This document shows positions 9,419 to 18,504 of a DNA stretch of 64,000 nt, in pieces. The first letter of the stretch is position 1, and every line of letters begins with the position of its first letter. Source of the stretch: Flavobacterium marginilacus (GTDB lineage: Bacteria > Bacteroidota > Bacteroidia > Flavobacteriales > Flavobacteriaceae). A program made the position numbers and the translations under genes. Under the pieces are notes generated by a model, which saw only the letters and a list, made by a program, of their open reading frames with translations, was not told where the DNA came from and searched no databases. The DNA lies in contig NZ_CP113975.1 in the NCBI RefSeq assembly GCF_026870155.1, positions 2,914,001-2,978,000 of the forward strand, read 5' to 3'.

Positions 9419-10018
9419 ATGAATATTTTAGAATTAATAAAAAAAAGGTATAGTACTAAAAAATACAACACTGACAAAACCATACCTCAAGAAAAAATTG
9501 AAGACTTAAAAGAAATATTACGTCTCTCTCCTTCTTCTATAAATATACAGCCTTGGAAATTTACATTTGTGCAGAATCCGGAAATCAAAGCAAAATTAGC
9601 TTCGGTTTCAATGCATAATACTGAAAAAGTAAATCAAGCCCAACTTTTGGTTGTATTCAGCGTAGCCGATGATCTCGATGCTTTTCAGCAAATAGTAGAC
9701 AACGAATTACCACAGGCAAGAAGGGATTGGTACAATCAGATTAAAGCTAATAAACCCGAAGCCGATTTAAAAGTATGGCTGTCACAGCAAGTGTATATCG
9801 CCTTGGGAGTTGGTTTGACAGCCAGTATTGCATTAGGACTGGATTCGACACCAATGGAAGGTATAGAATCGGATAAGTATAGGGACATTCTAAATATGCC
9901 AGCCTTCAAACCGCTTTTTGCAATGGCTGTAGGTTATGCTTCGGAAGACGATTTCAACAGAATTGAAGTTTTACCAAAATCCAGAAGACCGCAGGAAAGT
10001 GTAATTGAAACTATTTAA
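9419..10018 (+). CDS. Nitroreductase family NAD(P)H oxidoreductase
   Basis: FMN-dependent cytoplasmic oxidoreductase of 199 residues in the NfsB/dihydropteridine-reductase branch. The N-terminus LELIKKRYSTKKYNTDKTIP and LRLSPSSINIQPWKFTFVQ form the family FMN-binding region (Arg/Ser side chains on the phosphate and flavin ring); LDSTPMEGIESDKYRDIL and AVGYASEDD are the second typical block. Enzymes of this group reduce nitro compounds, quinones or pteridines; the natural substrate cannot be told. It is monocistronic, with its own clear promoter. Confidence 0.9.
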   Translation: MNILELIKKRYSTKKYNTDKTIPQEKIEDLKEILRLSPSSINIQPWKFTFVQNPEIKAKLASVSMHNTEKVNQAQLLVVFSVADDLDAFQQIVDNELPQARRDWYNQIKANKPEADLKVWLSQQVYIALGVGLTASIALGLDSTPMEGIESDKYRDILNMPAFKPLFAMAVGYASEDDFNRIEVLPKSRRPQESVIETI

Positions 10019-10182
10019 ATCCTGATTTCTCCATTCACATCAATAGCAAAAGCAATTCCGAAATCAACACATTGAAGCTGAATCAGTAACAATAAATTTC
10101 TGGTTTTTTGGAATAAATAAACCAGATTTCCTTTGTTTTTAAAAATAAGTTTTTTACTACTTTAAAATAAAACAAATGCATT

Positions 10183-10216
10183 TTGTCGCTATTTCAATAT
10201 AGTTTAACTAATTTTG
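10183..10216 (+). promoter_or_regulatory. Possible promoter of the 94-residue protein
   Basis: A TAATTTTG element (10209-10216) with TTG at 10183-10185, spacer 23 bases. The spacer is at the long end, so this is a weak call. Confidence 0.4.
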
Positions 10217-10307
10217 CGCCACATTTTGACAGCCAAAACCGAACAAAAAACCGGTAACCACCTGTCCTTCAAATGATTTAAAAACAAAAGAAATAAACTA
10301 TACTATT

Positions 10308-10592
10308 TTGGGATCAGCATCAAAAAATAAAAAAATATCATTACTAAATATCTTTATTGACTTTTTTGCATATATATATGATTTGGGTTATAATTTTATA
10401 AAACTGTCAGTTCGTTTTTTTGCCTCTCTGTATGATATGGTTTATAATTCTTTTACTTTTTTATGGGAATATCTGAAGTGGATTACTGACATGAGTCCTG
10501 CCAAGACTAAAAACTTCACTAAAAAAACTGAGGAACCAATAACAAGAAAACCTCAAGAAAAGCAGCTTTTTGAAGAACACTGCAGTAACTAA
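10308..10592 (+). CDS. Small hypothetical protein with internal repeat
   Basis: A 94-residue frame starting with TTG; no in-frame ATG exists until residue 43, so the start is uncertain. The N-terminal half is aromatic and amphipathic and contains an internal duplication: FFAYIYDLGYNFIKL is followed by FFASLYDMVYNSFTF. The C-terminal third is charged (KTKNFTKKTEEPITRKPQEK). It could be a small membrane-associated protein. A possible promoter lies about 90 bases upstream. No family recognised. Confidence 0.4.
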   Translation: MGSASKNKKISLLNIFIDFFAYIYDLGYNFIKLSVRFFASLYDMVYNSFTFLWEYLKWITDMSPAKTKNFTKKTEEPITRKPQEKQLFEEHCSN

Positions 10593-10623
10593 AATAAATA
10601 GAATTCAGAGAATCTAAGGATGT

Positions 10624-10797
10624 CACGGCATTCGCTTTTAAAAGTTTCTGACACTAATTTGCACGAATTAAGATTGCTATTTAATTACACAAAATATTCG
10701 AAACTGTAAAAGTTGTAAAACTTGATTTCAATTTTGATAAGAATTAGTGTTAATTGGTGAAATTCGTGTTTATATTTTTTTAAATGCGAATGCCGTG
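10624..10797. repeat. MITE-like dispersed repeat, copy 1
   Basis: A 174-bp element bounded by terminal inverted repeats (CACGGCATTCGCTTTTAAAA at the left; AAATGCGAATGCCGTG at the right). A second inverted pair lies inside (GACACTAATTTGCACGAATT against AATTAGTGTTAATTGGTGAA...). The same sequence with about 90% identity recurs at 25933-26113. It has no coding capacity of its own. Confidence 0.8.
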
Positions 10798-10876
10798 TAT
10801 GAATGTTTAAAAACAATATCTTTACTTGTTTACAGTGAGGCCTATTTTTTGCCAAACACAAGGATTCTGAATTACT

Positions 10877-11437
10877 ATGAAACTCTACATTAAAAACATG
10901 GTCTGCAACCGCTGTATTGCGACGGTTAAGAATGAATTGGAAAAACTTAGGCATCACCCTTTAAATATTACTTTGGGCGAAGTACTATTAGAAAAAGAAA
11001 TTACTGAAAAAGAGAAAGAAATACTCAGCCAGCATTTGCAAAATCTGGGATTTGAATTGATAGACGACAAGAAAAGCCGAATTATTGGACAAATTAAATC
11101 TTCTATTATCGAAATTGTACATCATCAAAAAAGTGATATAAAAACCAATCTCTCCGATTATTTAAGCAATAAGCTTCACCACGATTACACCTATCTTTCC
11201 AATTTGTTTTCTGAGACTGAAGGCATAACTATAGAAAAATACTTTATTGCCCAAAAAATAGAAAAAGTAAAGGAACTGCTGGTTTATGATGAGTTGTCAT
11301 TAAGCGAAATTGCTGTAAAAATGAATTACTCCAGCGTTGCTTATTTAAGTAATCAGTTCAAAAAAGTCACTGGCCTCACTCCTACTTATTTTAAGAACAT
11401 CAAGGAAAACAAACGCAGACCTTTAGACGAACTGTAA
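10877..11437 (+). CDS. AraC-family regulator with N-terminal HMA-like domain
   Basis: Transcription factor of 186 residues. Residues 1-65 look like a heavy-metal-associated fold with the metal motif MVCNRC (Met-x-Cys-x2-Cys, compare MxCxxC). Residues about 80-180 are an AraC-type double helix-turn-helix, including LSLSEIAVKMNYSSVAYLSNQFKKVTGLTPTYFK. Directly downstream, in the same direction, are the copper P-type ATPase and an HMA chaperone. The arrangement suggests that the HMA domain senses copper(I) and the AraC domain activates the export genes. The fusion is the interesting part: most copper regulators in other phyla are CueR or CsoR/CopY types. Family call is strong; copper sensing is inference. 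Confidence 0.88.
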   Translation: MKLYIKNMVCNRCIATVKNELEKLRHHPLNITLGEVLLEKEITEKEKEILSQHLQNLGFELIDDKKSRIIGQIKSSIIEIVHHQKSDIKTNLSDYLSNKLHHDYTYLSNLFSETEGITIEKYFIAQKIEKVKELLVYDELSLSEIAVKMNYSSVAYLSNQFKKVTGLTPTYFKNIKENKRRPLDEL

Positions 11438-11514
11438 ATGTTACAAATACTATCCAAAATCAGGTAACATGAAATAGACCTGATACCGCGACCTTTGTTA
11501 TGTAATTAAAGAAC

Positions 11515-13932
11515 ATGACAGCAAAAGCAAGTACTACAGAAATCTTTCTGCCTCTCGAAGGGGTCGAAAGCGAACACTGCGCCTTAATCATTGATAAGGC
11601 ATTGAGCAGACAGCAGGGAATTAAAACCCACAAAGTCGAATTAAACAACAAACGCGCCGTTATTCAGGTGGCTAATACCGAAGCAGTTTCTGAAGCAGTT
11701 CATCTTATAAAAGATTTAGGCTATGGCGTAACTACTATCAAAAAAACATTTCCAGTATTAGAATTGAGCTGCGCTTCATGTGCTGCAAATGCTGAAAACA
11801 TTTTAAAATCACAGCAGGGCGTTGTAAATGCAGCAATTAATTTTGCTACGACAACCGCTGCTGTCGAATATATCCCGGGAGTAATAAACCCCATAAACCT
11901 AAAGAAAGCTGTACAGTCCGGCGGTTATGATTTATTGATCGAAGAAAATAAAGAGGAAATCAATACGATCGAAAACCTGCAGCATGCAAAATTTGCTTTG
12001 CTGAAAAAGAAAACCTATTGGGCAGTGGCGTTTTCTGTTCCATTAGTAATTATTAATATGTTTTTTATGAATATACCTTACACGAATGAAATCATGTGGC
12101 TATTGAGTACGCCTGTGATTGCATGGATTGGAAGGGATTTTTTTTCAAACACATGGAAGCAAACCAGACATCGAACTGCCAATATGGATACTTTGGTAGC
12201 TTTGAGTACTGGAACTGCTTATACTTTTAGTGTTTTCAATACGCTGTTTCCTGATTTTTGGCATCAGAGAGGATTACATGCTCATGTGTATTTTGAAGCT
12301 GCAACAGTTGTAATCACTTTTATATTATTAGGAAAACTGCTAGAAGAAAAAGCCAAAGGAAATACTTCGTCAGCAATTAAGAAATTAATAGGGTTACAGC
12401 CAAAATCAGTTATCATTATTAACGAAAACGGGCATGAAACGGAAACTCCTATTGAGCAGGTACAGATTGGCGACATTATTTTGGTAAAACCAGGAGAAAA
12501 AATAGCAGTAGACGGAACGCTGATTAGCGGCACCTCTTATGTAGACGAAAGCATGCTGAGCGGCGAACCGATTCCTGTGTTAAAAAACGAAAACGAAAAA
12601 GTTTTTTCAGGGACTATCAACCAAAAGGGAAGTTTTCAATTCAAAGCTGAAAAAATTGGAAGCGACACCATGCTTGCCCAAATCATCAAAATGGTACAGG
12701 ATGCACAGGGTAGCAAAGCTCCTGTTCAAAAATTGGCCGATAAAATCGCTGGTGTATTTGTGCCAATTGTTATAATCATTGCCATTGCATCATTTATCGT
12801 TTGGACAATTTTTGGAGGTGAAAATGGCTTTACGCAAGGCTTAATGGCTTTAGTAACCGTACTTGTAATTGCCTGCCCTTGTGCATTAGGATTGGCAACA
12901 CCCACAGCAATTATGGTCGGAGTCGGCAAAGGTGCAGAAATGGGGATTTTGATAAAAGATGCTGAAAGTCTGGAACAAGCAAAAAAAATCAATGCAATAG
13001 TACTCGACAAAACCGGAACAATAACCGAAGGAAAACCAATTGTAACTGATGAATTTTCGCTAGCCGAAGACAATATGTCACAGCAAATTTTATTCAGCAT
13101 AGAAAAACAATCAGAACATCCACTGGCAGAAGCAATAGTGAAGCATTTAAATTCACAAACAAAAAAAGCTGTTTCAAATTTTGAAAGCATTACCGGTAAA
13201 GGTGCTAAAGCTGTTTTTGAGGACGAAACCTATTTTGTCGGCAATAAGACTTTAATAGAGGAAAATGAAATCACAATTGAAAACAAACTATTAAAAAAAG
13301 CAGAACAATGGAGCAATGAAGCTAAAACCGTCATTTGGTTTTCCAACAGTAAAAAAGCATTAGCCATATATGCCATTGCAGATCAAATAAAGCCCAATTC
13401 AAAAACCGCAATTGCCGAACTGCAAAAAAATGGTATTGAAGTATATATGCTGACAGGCGACAATGAAACCACCGCACGAGCAATAGCCAAAAATGTTGGC
13501 ATCAATCATTACAAAGCCGGAGTATTGCCAGAACAAAAAGCGGTATACGTTAAAGAACTCCAAGCCAATGGTAAAGTCGTGGCAATGGCTGGCGACGGCA
13601 TTAATGACAGTACGGCATTGGCACAGGCAGATGTAAGTATTGCGATGGGAAAAGGCAGCGATATTGCAATAGATGTTGCAAAAATGACTATCATTTCATC
13701 AGATCTTAAAAAAATACCCGAGGCTATTAGATTATCAAAAGCAACTGTGGCAGCCATAAAACAGAACCTTTTTTGGGCATTTATCTACAACCTGATAGGA
13801 ATCCCAATTGCAGCGGGAATCCTCTACCCTATTAACGGATTTTTATTGAATCCGATGCTTGCGGGTGCTGCAATGGCTTTAAGCAGTGTGAGCGTGGTAA
13901 GTAACAGCCTGCGTTTAAAATGGAAGAAATAG
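11515..13932 (+). CDS. copA: Copper(I)-exporting P1B-type ATPase
   Basis: Inner-membrane copper pump of 805 residues. It begins with two HMA domains: the first (about 9-70) has lost its metal cysteine pair (only EHC remains), the second has CASC (C86, C89). Then come transmembrane helices, the actuator segment with SGEPIPV, the membrane metal site C454-P-C456, the phosphorylation motif D498-KTGT, the P1B-specific HP pair (SEHPLAEA), and GDGINDSTALAQADVSIAMG. The final membrane helices end in MALSSVSVVSNSLRL, typical of Cu(I) pumps (M-x2-S-S). It lies 77 bases after the HMA-AraC regulator and 49 before the small chaperone gene. Silver may also be carried. Confidence 0.95.
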   Translation: MTAKASTTEIFLPLEGVESEHCALIIDKALSRQQGIKTHKVELNNKRAVIQVANTEAVSEAVHLIKDLGYGVTTIKKTFPVLELSCASCAANAENILKSQQGVVNAAINFATTTAAVEYIPGVINPINLKKAVQSGGYDLLIEENKEEINTIENLQHAKFALLKKKTYWAVAFSVPLVIINMFFMNIPYTNEIMWLLSTPVIAWIGRDFFSNTWKQTRHRTANMDTLVALSTGTAYTFSVFNTLFPDFWHQRGLHAHVYFEAATVVITFILLGKLLEEKAKGNTSSAIKKLIGLQPKSVIIINENGHETETPIEQVQIGDIILVKPGEKIAVDGTLISGTSYVDESMLSGEPIPVLKNENEKVFSGTINQKGSFQFKAEKIGSDTMLAQIIKMVQDAQGSKAPVQKLADKIAGVFVPIVIIIAIASFIVWTIFGGENGFTQGLMALVTVLVIACPCALGLATPTAIMVGVGKGAEMGILIKDAESLEQAKKINAIVLDKTGTITEGKPIVTDEFSLAEDNMSQQILFSIEKQSEHPLAEAIVKHLNSQTKKAVSNFESITGKGAKAVFEDETYFVGNKTLIEENEITIENKLLKKAEQWSNEAKTVIWFSNSKKALAIYAIADQIKPNSKTAIAELQKNGIEVYMLTGDNETTARAIAKNVGINHYKAGVLPEQKAVYVKELQANGKVVAMAGDGINDSTALAQADVSIAMGKGSDIAIDVAKMTIISSDLKKIPEAIRLSKATVAAIKQNLFWAFIYNLIGIPIAAGILYPINGFLLNPMLAGAAMALSSVSVVSNSLRLKWKK

Positions 13933-13981
13933 TCAAAATCCATTAAATGAAAACTAATAATTTACTATTAAAATAAAAAAC

Positions 13982-14206
13982 ATGAAAACAGAAAATAACA
14001 GCTTACAATTTAAAACGAACATCAACTGCGATGGCTGTATTGCCAAAGTAACACCTTTTCTTAATGATGCCAAAGGCATTTTCCAATGGGAAGTGGATAC
14101 AGAAAACAAAGACAAAATTCTCACCATAAAAACCGATGGAATTACCAAAGAAGAAATAATAGAAAAAGTACAGGAAGCAGGATTTAAAATTGAATCGTTA
14201 AACTAA
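13982..14206 (+). CDS. Small HMA-domain copper chaperone (CopZ-like)
   Basis: Soluble metallochaperone of 74 residues with a single HMA fold (beta-alpha-beta-beta-alpha-beta). The metal motif is NCDGC (positions 17-21) and the end EKVQEAGFKIESLN is a typical final strand. Proteins of this type hand Cu(I) to the N-terminal domains of CopA, the product of the gene 49 bases upstream. The usual Met two residues before the first Cys is replaced here (TNINCDGC). Confidence 0.88.
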   Translation: MKTENNSLQFKTNINCDGCIAKVTPFLNDAKGIFQWEVDTENKDKILTIKTDGITKEEIIEKVQEAGFKIESLN

Positions 14207-14356
14207 TAACTTTGACAGCTGTTCCTGAATGATGTAAATCTTATAAGCCGGAAATGCTGTATCAAAAACATTCAATCAGTATTAAGGCTTTCGGCACAGC
14301 ACTTTTAATATTAAAAAAAACAGCTAAATATATTTTTTTTTCAAAATTAAAACAAC

Positions 14357-14383
14357 ACACTGGTCGAGAGGCTGGTGTTTTTT
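14357..14383 (+). terminator. Terminator after the copper genes
   Basis: ACACTGG pairs with CTGGTGT (two G-U pairs), followed by six T. Moderately stable. It lies 150 bases after the chaperone stop. Confidence 0.65.
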
Positions 14384-14529
14384 ATTTGAGTTATAATGAC
14401 CATGAATTTTAGTTCTTCAAAATCAATTCTTGCAAAAAAACCAACAAAAAGTAGTAGATTCGCATCAATAAAAATCTAGGCTTTAAAAAGATTTGAAACA
14501 AATAAAAAACAGTTTCTAAAACACTTAAA

Positions 14530-15399
14530 ATGGCATCAGGCTTTTTCGTACTATTAGATGATATCGCAGCAATTATGGATGATGTTGCCATAATGAGTAA
14601 AGTCGCTGCAAAAAAAACAGCTGGGATTTTGGGTGATGACTTAGCGGTCAACGCCGAAAAAGCTTCTGGATTTATGTCCTCAAGAGAACTTCCTGTTTTA
14701 TGGGCTATTGGAAAAGGTTCTCTTTTAAATAAACTAATCATTTTACCTATTGCCTTTCTGCTGAGCGGATTTTTCCCATTGGGAGTACTAATCGTTTTGG
14801 TACTTGGAGGACTTTATCTGGCATATGAAGGTGCCGAAAAAATATACGAATATCTGTTTCACCGCGGACACGCCGTTACTGAAACTGTAATCAAAGAATA
14901 CACCGAAGAAGAAATCCTTGCTCTTGAAAAAGACAAAATAAAATCAGCAATAGTGACTGATTTCATTTTATCGGTAGAAATTGTAATTATTGCGCTGGGA
15001 ACAGTCATGGAAAAACCGTTGTTTTCCCAGATTGTTGTAGTTTCAATAATTGCAATGCTGGCAACAGTTGGAGTTTATGGCATTGTAGCCATGATTGTCC
15101 GAATGGACGAACTGGGCTATAAAATGATTAAGCAAAGTAAAAACGACCGCAGTTTACTAAAAATCATAGGAAACATATTAGTACAGGCTTTGCCAAAAGT
15201 CATCAAAAGTCTGGCCGTGATTGGCACAATCGCTTTACTTCTTGTAGCAGGCGGCATATTTGTGCACAACATTGAATTTTTACATCATTTATTTCCGCAG
15301 TTACCATCTGTCATAAAAGAATTTTGTGTGGCACTTATAATTGGTTTCCTTAGCGTAGGTATAGTAAACGTTTTCAAAAAAATAACTGGAAAGAAATAA
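14530..15399 (+). CDS. DUF808 family membrane protein (YedI-like)
   Basis: Inner-membrane protein of 289 residues. The N-terminus ASGFFVLLDDIAAIMDDVAIMSKVAAKKTAGILGDDLAVNAEKASGF is the diagnostic start of the DUF808/YedI family. Several hydrophobic helices follow (about 72-100, 140-160, 165-190, 228-250, 265-283). The biochemical function of the family is not established. It is monocistronic; the HAD gene starts 72 bases downstream and may be co-transcribed. Confidence 0.9.
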   Translation: MASGFFVLLDDIAAIMDDVAIMSKVAAKKTAGILGDDLAVNAEKASGFMSSRELPVLWAIGKGSLLNKLIILPIAFLLSGFFPLGVLIVLVLGGLYLAYEGAEKIYEYLFHRGHAVTETVIKEYTEEEILALEKDKIKSAIVTDFILSVEIVIIALGTVMEKPLFSQIVVVSIIAMLATVGVYGIVAMIVRMDELGYKMIKQSKNDRSLLKIIGNILVQALPKVIKSLAVIGTIALLLVAGGIFVHNIEFLHHLFPQLPSVIKEFCVALIIGFLSVGIVNVFKKITGKK

Positions 15400-15471
15400 A
15401 TGTAAAATGAGCTGTTTTTATAAAATCCAAATGACTTTGTCACCACTTTTTACAAATACTAAAAAATAAAA

Positions 15472-16158
15472 ATGAAATTTAAAGGCGTTATTTTTGACTT
15501 AGACGGCACATTGGTCAATTCTCTGGAGGACATTGCAGATGCTATGAATACGGTTCTTCAAGGGCTGAACTATCCAATGCACAGTTATGAAACATATCAA
15601 TATTTCATTGGAAGCGGGCTTCGAAATCTGGTAAGCAGATCACTGCCGGAAACCAATAATGATGAAAAGCATATTGATCTCTGCTACCAGCTGATGATTG
15701 AAGAATACAGTCATAACTGCACCCGAAAAACAAAAGCATATGATGGAATTATCGAATTATTAGATCATTTGATTTCAAATAATATAAAACTAAGTGTCTT
15801 TTCGAATAAATCAGATGCGCTTACCAAGAAAATTACTGCCGATTTATTTCCTGGGTATTTTGACACTGTAGTCGGTTTAAGCGTTGAAGCATTAAAAAAG
15901 CCAAATCCTACTGAGGCCATTGCAATAAGCAAAAAAATGGGACTAGAGGCCGAAGAAATTATTTTTGCTGGAGATTCAGATATTGATATGCAGACTGCTG
16001 TCAATGCCAGCATGTCTGCAGTAGGCGTGACATGGGGATACCGTCTGGAGGAAGAATTAATCGCTGCAGGAGCTAAATACATAATAAACAGCCCCCTGGA
16101 TTTGATTAAGATCATACAGCCAAACGATGAAACCATTTTAGCTCAAAATATGTGGTAA
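15472..16158 (+). CDS. HAD hydrolase, phosphoglycolate phosphatase-like
   Basis: Haloacid-dehalogenase-superfamily phosphatase of 228 residues. Motif I is FDLDGTLVNS (D9 nucleophile, D11), motif II is VFSNKS, motif III Lys lies in LKKPNP, and motif IV is FAGDSDIDM. The helical cap between motifs I and II is of the Gph/PGMB type. A small phosphorylated metabolite such as 2-phosphoglycolate is the likely substrate, but Gph-like HADs differ widely. The last residues (QNMW) overlap a fragment of a different gene in another frame, so the 3' end may be a deletion scar. Confidence 0.88.
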   Translation: MKFKGVIFDLDGTLVNSLEDIADAMNTVLQGLNYPMHSYETYQYFIGSGLRNLVSRSLPETNNDEKHIDLCYQLMIEEYSHNCTRKTKAYDGIIELLDHLISNNIKLSVFSNKSDALTKKITADLFPGYFDTVVGLSVEALKKPNPTEAIAISKKMGLEAEEIIFAGDSDIDMQTAVNASMSAVGVTWGYRLEEELIAAGAKYIINSPLDLIKIIQPNDETILAQNMW

Positions 16159-16297
16159 TGATGACCAAGCTAAAGCCTCGGTAAAGAATCTGCTTAACGA
16201 AATTGGATGGAAAGACGAAACCCTCTTAGACTTAGACGACATAATGGAGCCAAAAAAGACTAAGGCTGCGGTCCTGCTATGGCTTCAAATTTGGTGA
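16142..16297 (+). pseudogene. 3' remnant of an NADP/F420-type oxidoreductase
   Basis: In the frame starting at 16142, the translation reads ICGNDDQAKASVKNLLNEIGW, then KDETLLDLDDIMEPKKTK and AAVLLWLQIW, ending at a TGA at 16295-16297. This pattern (CGND, then alternating helix, then EP and a Trp/Leu-rich end) matches the C-terminus of NADPH-dependent F420-reductase-like dinucleotide-binding proteins. No start codon or N-terminal Rossmann domain is present, and the fragment begins inside the HAD gene's last codons. It appears to be a leftover of a deletion. Confidence 0.55.
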
Positions 16298-16358
16298 GAT
16301 ACTATAGGAACTTTTCAGACTTAAAGCAGTTAATTAAAACAACAATATTAAAACATAG

Positions 16359-16394
16359 AAATACTGCATTTTAACAAAATAAAATACAGTATTT
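16359..16394. terminator. Bidirectional terminator
   Basis: Stem AAATACTG/CAGTATTT with an inner ATTTTA/TAAAAT continuation, followed by T on the right and preceded by A on the left. It separates the rightward HAD region from the leftward oxidoreductase. Confidence 0.75.
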
Positions 16395-16420
16395 TTTACC
16401 TCAAAAACTGCTGATGAAAA

Positions 16421-17428
16421 TTAAATACTATCTACAACTTCCTTCAGCATTCGCAGACTTTTCATTTTATCCTGATGACTGTATATCGGACTGCTAATCA
16501 TCAATTCGCTGATGCGGGAATACTCAATAAACTTTTTTAATTCTTTGGTTAATGTTTCCTTACTGCCAATAAAAGAACCAGCCGTCATTTGGTTAACATG
16601 AAAACGAGATTCTTCGCTCATATTATTCATAAGATCGCTCAGCGAAGCCACAGGAGGCTGTAATGGCTTTCGAGTGTTTTGAACTAAATTCTGAAACATT
16701 TGATATAAACTTGTAGACAGAATTTCAGCTTCTTCGTCCGTATCAGCTGCAATTGCGTTGACGCATGCCATCGTTTTCGCCTCTTCAAGATAGACCGACG
16801 GTTTAAAGTTTTCTCTGTAAAATTCAAAAGCCTGAATCATTTGCCGGGGTGCAAAATGTCCCGCAAACGCATAAGGCAGTCCATATGACGCCGCCAATGC
16901 TGCACTGTCCATACTTGAACCTAAAATCCAAATAGGGACATTTGTCCCTTCGGCAGGAAAAGCACGAACACTTGATACAGCATTCTCTACAGAAAAATAA
17001 TCCTGCAGTGCCGAAACATTTTTAGGGAACCGTTGCGATTCCTCAAAAAAATCTTTTCGTATAGCTTGTGCTGTCAGTGAATCGGTGCCTGGAGCCCTTC
17101 CTAAACCAAGATCAATCCGGTCTGGATATAAAGTTGCTAATGTTCCAAATTGTTCAGCAATAATAAGCGGAGAATGATTAGGCAGCATTATCCCCCCCGA
17201 TCCAACTCGTATATTTTGCGTCAGACTCGCCACATATCCTATCAAAACCACCGTAGCCGAACTCGCCACATGTGCCATATTGTGGTGCTCCGCCAGCCAA
17301 AACCGATTGTATCCCAAACCATCCGCCAGCTGTGCCAGCTCTTTGGTTTTGTGCATCGTTTCAGCAGCATTACTGCCTTCAGTGATTATGGCTAACTCTA
17401 ATAAAGATATGGGAATTGGGGTTTTCAT
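16421..17428 (-). CDS. LLM class flavin-dependent oxidoreductase
   Basis: Bacterial-luciferase-like monooxygenase family protein of about 335 residues (TIM barrel using reduced FMN). The start [13 protein letters not shown] at 17428 is the usual one for this subgroup; two other Met codons lie up to 7 residues upstream. Family signatures are [52 protein letters not shown] and [26 protein letters not shown]. The last two identify the MsnO8/YhbW-like LLM oxidoreductases. Substrate unknown. Monocistronic. Confidence 0.92.
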   Translation of the reverse strand: MKTPIPISLLELAIITEGSNAAETMHKTKELAQLADGLGYNRFWLAEHHNMAHVASSATVVLIGYVASLTQNIRVGSGGIMLPNHSPLIIAEQFGTLATLYPDRIDLGLGRAPGTDSLTAQAIRKDFFEESQRFPKNVSALQDYFSVENAVSSVRAFPAEGTNVPIWILGSSMDSAALAASYGLPYAFAGHFAPRQMIQAFEFYRENFKPSVYLEEAKTMACVNAIAADTDEEAEILSTSLYQMFQNLVQNTRKPLQPPVASLSDLMNNMSEESRFHVNQMTAGSFIGSKETLTKELKKFIEYSRISELMISSPIYSHQDKMKSLRMLKEVVDSI

Positions 17429-17860
17429 AGACATTTCATGTTTGCACAAATTTAGGCATTACCGCCAATGGTATTTTATCCAAGATGTTAATTGAATTAT
17501 AATTTTTATTTTTCTTTCGCATGTTTTTTGGGAGCAGAAGTTAGTCACTTTCCTACAGCAGCAGTCCCGCTATACGTTACAAACAAAGTTCACTGAACTC
17601 CTATGAAAAAAAATTATATGATGAAGTAATCTTGGTTGCCGAACACCGGAAAAACAAAGATTTTAACTGCTATCGCGACTAGGCGAGATATTTTAATTTT
17701 TCAGTTGTAGTGATGATGTAATGTGATTATTAAAACTTTGTTTTTGAAATTAAATAGAATACATTTACTATAATTATAGCACAAAATATCTCATATATGA
17801 TGTATTATCGCTATAATCCAGCGAGTATACATTTTATGGGTTACCTTTAAACAACTTCAC
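17429..17860. other. Intergenic region without a supported gene
   Basis: About 430 bases. Short frames such as KLYDEVILVAEHRKNKDF (about 17606-17665) look protein-like but have no start, no full domain and an early stop, so they may be debris. No terminator or promoter is convincing. Confidence 0.4.
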
Positions 17861-18397
17861 ATGAAAAAAATTGCAGTTTTATTTCTTATCGTTTTTTTAA
17901 TAAGCTGCAGAAAAGAAAATCATAAAGGGAATCCAAAGTTTAAAGTCAAAGAAAATTTAATAGCTAAAAACACCGAAAAAGCTCCAAAGATAATTGGTGA
18001 TTATATGTCAGACAATAGAGATTTTGCCTAGTCAGCTAAACAAAGTGGCACAAGATATTGGATAAGAGTTATTTTCCAAAAAGAATTTGCTGTTTATCAG
18101 TTTCATGGTCAATGCTTGTATTGGTTTTTCACAAATCACTATCACACTAAAGCTGACAAAATAGAACTACTTTGGTCTTATAAGGCCGATTTGCTTGATA
18201 TGAAATACTTAAGACACTCAAATGGCATCAAAAAATATCCAAAGAATGGTGACAGTTTTTGTGAATATTACTTAATAAATGATTCAGTCATAAAAGTTAA
18301 TTACAAGTTTCCTGAATGGATAAAGAAAATAAACGAAACTGAGAAAGATTCAATCTTTCCGAATTATTTATATCTTGAGAAGAAAGGTAACCCATAA
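17861..18397 (+). pseudogene. Lipoprotein gene broken by one in-frame stop
   Basis: The frame starts MKKIAVLFLIVFLISCRKENHKGN, a lipoprotein signal with lipobox LISC. It runs 56 codons to a TAG at 18029-18031, then continues in the same frame for 121 further codons (SAKQSGTRYWIRVIFQKEF to YLYLEKKGNP) before TAA at 18395-18397. A single nonsense change therefore splits an otherwise intact lipoprotein of about 178 residues. The family is not recognised. The downstream half has an in-frame start-like codon, but no signal peptide. A half attC-like site follows its stop directly. Sequencing error is the alternative. Confidence 0.7.
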
Positions 18398-18435
18398 CAG
18401 CTACAACGGATTTGGGCAATTAGCTTAATGAAAAG
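18393..18435 (+). repeat. Left half of an attC-like site (cassette relic)
   Basis: Begins CATAACAGCTACAACG and continues GATTTGGGCAATTAGCTTAAT. This matches the left half of the complete attC-like site at 51809-51943 (GCTACAATAGATTTGGGCAATTGGCTTAAT). The complementary right half with CCCAAACC...GTT is missing here. Confidence 0.6.
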
Positions 18436-18504
18436 TTGTGACTGTATTAGTCATACATTATACCTGAGCCGAACGAAAGAATTTATAATCAAAACTTATA
18501 TTTA

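Noticed and set aside
10685..10957. 90-codon minus-strand frame and the similar one at 25986-26168
   Set aside because: Both arise from translating the two copies of the MITE-like repeat; the similarity is due to the DNA element.
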